The notes under the pieces were generated by a model. It saw only the letters and a list, made by a program, of their open reading frames with translations. It was not told where the DNA came from and made no database searches. Positions 63,683 through 64,000 of a stretch of DNA of 64,000 nucleotides are shown here, piece after piece (positions within the stretch are counted from its first letter, which is position 1; every line of letters begins with the position of its first letter). The position numbers were made by a program, and so were the translations under genes. The DNA comes from Cardinalis cardinalis. Its lineage: Eukaryota; Chordata; Aves; Passeriformes; Cardinalidae. The DNA lies in NCBI GenBank assembly GCA_014549065.1, contig JACDOX010000117.1:1712369-1776368 (forward strand), in the 5' to 3' direction.

Positions 63683-64000
63683 CTTTAGCCGGCAGCAGTT
63701 CCTGTCACTCCGGCGGCAGCTGCCCCGCTGCTCCGCGCTGCCGCGGCAGAGCCGAGGGCAGGCTCCGAGGCGGAGCTCACCCCCGCCCGGCGGAAGGGCC
63801 CCTGAGTCATGGTTTCGATCACCGGCAGGGCCTGGAAAGTCCCGGCCGCGCTCCCCGGCGAGCGGGGCCCGGCCCTGGCCGTGCCCGGGTGTCCGCACCC
63901 ACCTTGCGCCCGAGCAGGCGGGACTGGCGCTGCTTCTCGGCCGCGCCGAGCTCCCGCAGGCGCTGCCGCAGCTCCGCCCGCAGCTGCTGCTTGGCCGCCC
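63680..64000. promoter_or_regulatory. MTHFS: CpG-rich 5' region of MTHFS (exon 1 / start of intron 1)
   Basis: Base composition changes sharply at about 63680 from AT-rich intron to a stretch full of CpG (for example CCGGCGGCAGC, CCGCGCTCCCCGGCG), continuing through exon 1 to the window edge. This is the downstream part of a CpG island. Transcription runs right to left, so the core promoter and start site should lie just beyond 64000. The island is seen by eye; promoter function is inferred from its overlap with the first exon. Confidence 0.75.
63903..64000 (-). CDS. MTHFS: MTHFS exon 1 (partial, 5' end outside window): 5-formyltetrahydrofolate cyclo-ligase
   Basis: Read on the minus strand, this encodes 32 residues beginning AAKQQLRAELRQRL and ending SRLLGRK. 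They align without gaps to about residues 8-39 of human MTHFS (SAKRSLRGELKQRL ... QSRVLSQK). The exon ends in AAG followed by a GTGGGT donor (GT at 63902-63901) and leaves phase 0, which matches exon 2. The start codon and about seven residues lie beyond position 64000. Exon 1 forms the N-terminal helix of a small cytosolic monomeric enzyme of one-carbon metabolism. It converts 5-formyl-THF plus ATP to 5,10-methenyl-THF, ADP and phosphate (EC 6.3.3.2). The exon is very GC-rich and sits inside a CpG-rich stretch, as expected for a housekeeping first exon. There is no N in the coding bases. The assignment is secure because all three exons join in frame. Confidence 0.93.

Noticed and set aside
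63227..63898. Minus-strand open frame of 223 codons beside MTHFS exon 1
   Set aside because: It is the minisatellite read through into GC-rich intron, and its frame is not joined to the MTHFS reading frame across the exon 1 donor.

Overview
This is vertebrate nuclear DNA, almost certainly from a bird and most likely a songbird. The evidence is one gene with GT-AG introns and a vertebrate protein sequence, decayed CR1 LINE pieces, and a tRNA-Ile-headed SINE with a CR1-like tail of the type known from zebra finch (TguSINE1). There are no bacterial operons, rRNA, CRISPR arrays or phage genes. Isolated single Ns occur every few hundred bases and one short N run interrupts a poly-T tract, so this looks like a draft assembly with masked ambiguous sites.

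The only gene I can support is MTHFS (5-formyltetrahydrofolate cyclo-ligase) on the minus strand, filling the right third of the window. Exon 1 runs off the right edge (63903-64000, inside a CpG-rich stretch). Exon 2 is 59981-60245. The last coding exon is 41205-41428, followed by a short 3' UTR with a polyadenylation signal at 41098-41103. Intron 1 is about 3.7 kb and intron 2 about 18.6 kb. The three exons join in frame to give about 194 visible residues; roughly seven N-terminal residues lie outside the window.

Positions 1 to about 41075 form a gene desert downstream of MTHFS. In human the MTHFS 3' end also faces a large gene-poor interval before MINAR1, and nothing here contradicts that synteny. 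The desert holds a roughly 770-bp GAT/GGT trinucleotide array with a 216-bp higher-order repeat (20798-21567), a candidate solo LTR with matching TGTTAG/CTAACA ends (19388-19690), a CR1 coding-region fossil (35515-36005), other CR1 remnants, a GA-rich microsatellite, and several AT-rich, homeodomain-motif-rich stretches that read like conserved noncoding elements. One of these has an unusual cluster of CpGs near 38.1 kb.

The MTHFS introns carry the SINE (48185-48331), a short near-perfect hairpin (56420-56467), small tandem duplications, and a 48-bp-period minisatellite beside exon 1 (about 63340-63682). I see no new multi-gene system. The items most worth a second look are the intronic hairpin, the CpG-rich candidate regulatory element, the structured trinucleotide array and the minisatellite next to the MTHFS first exon.
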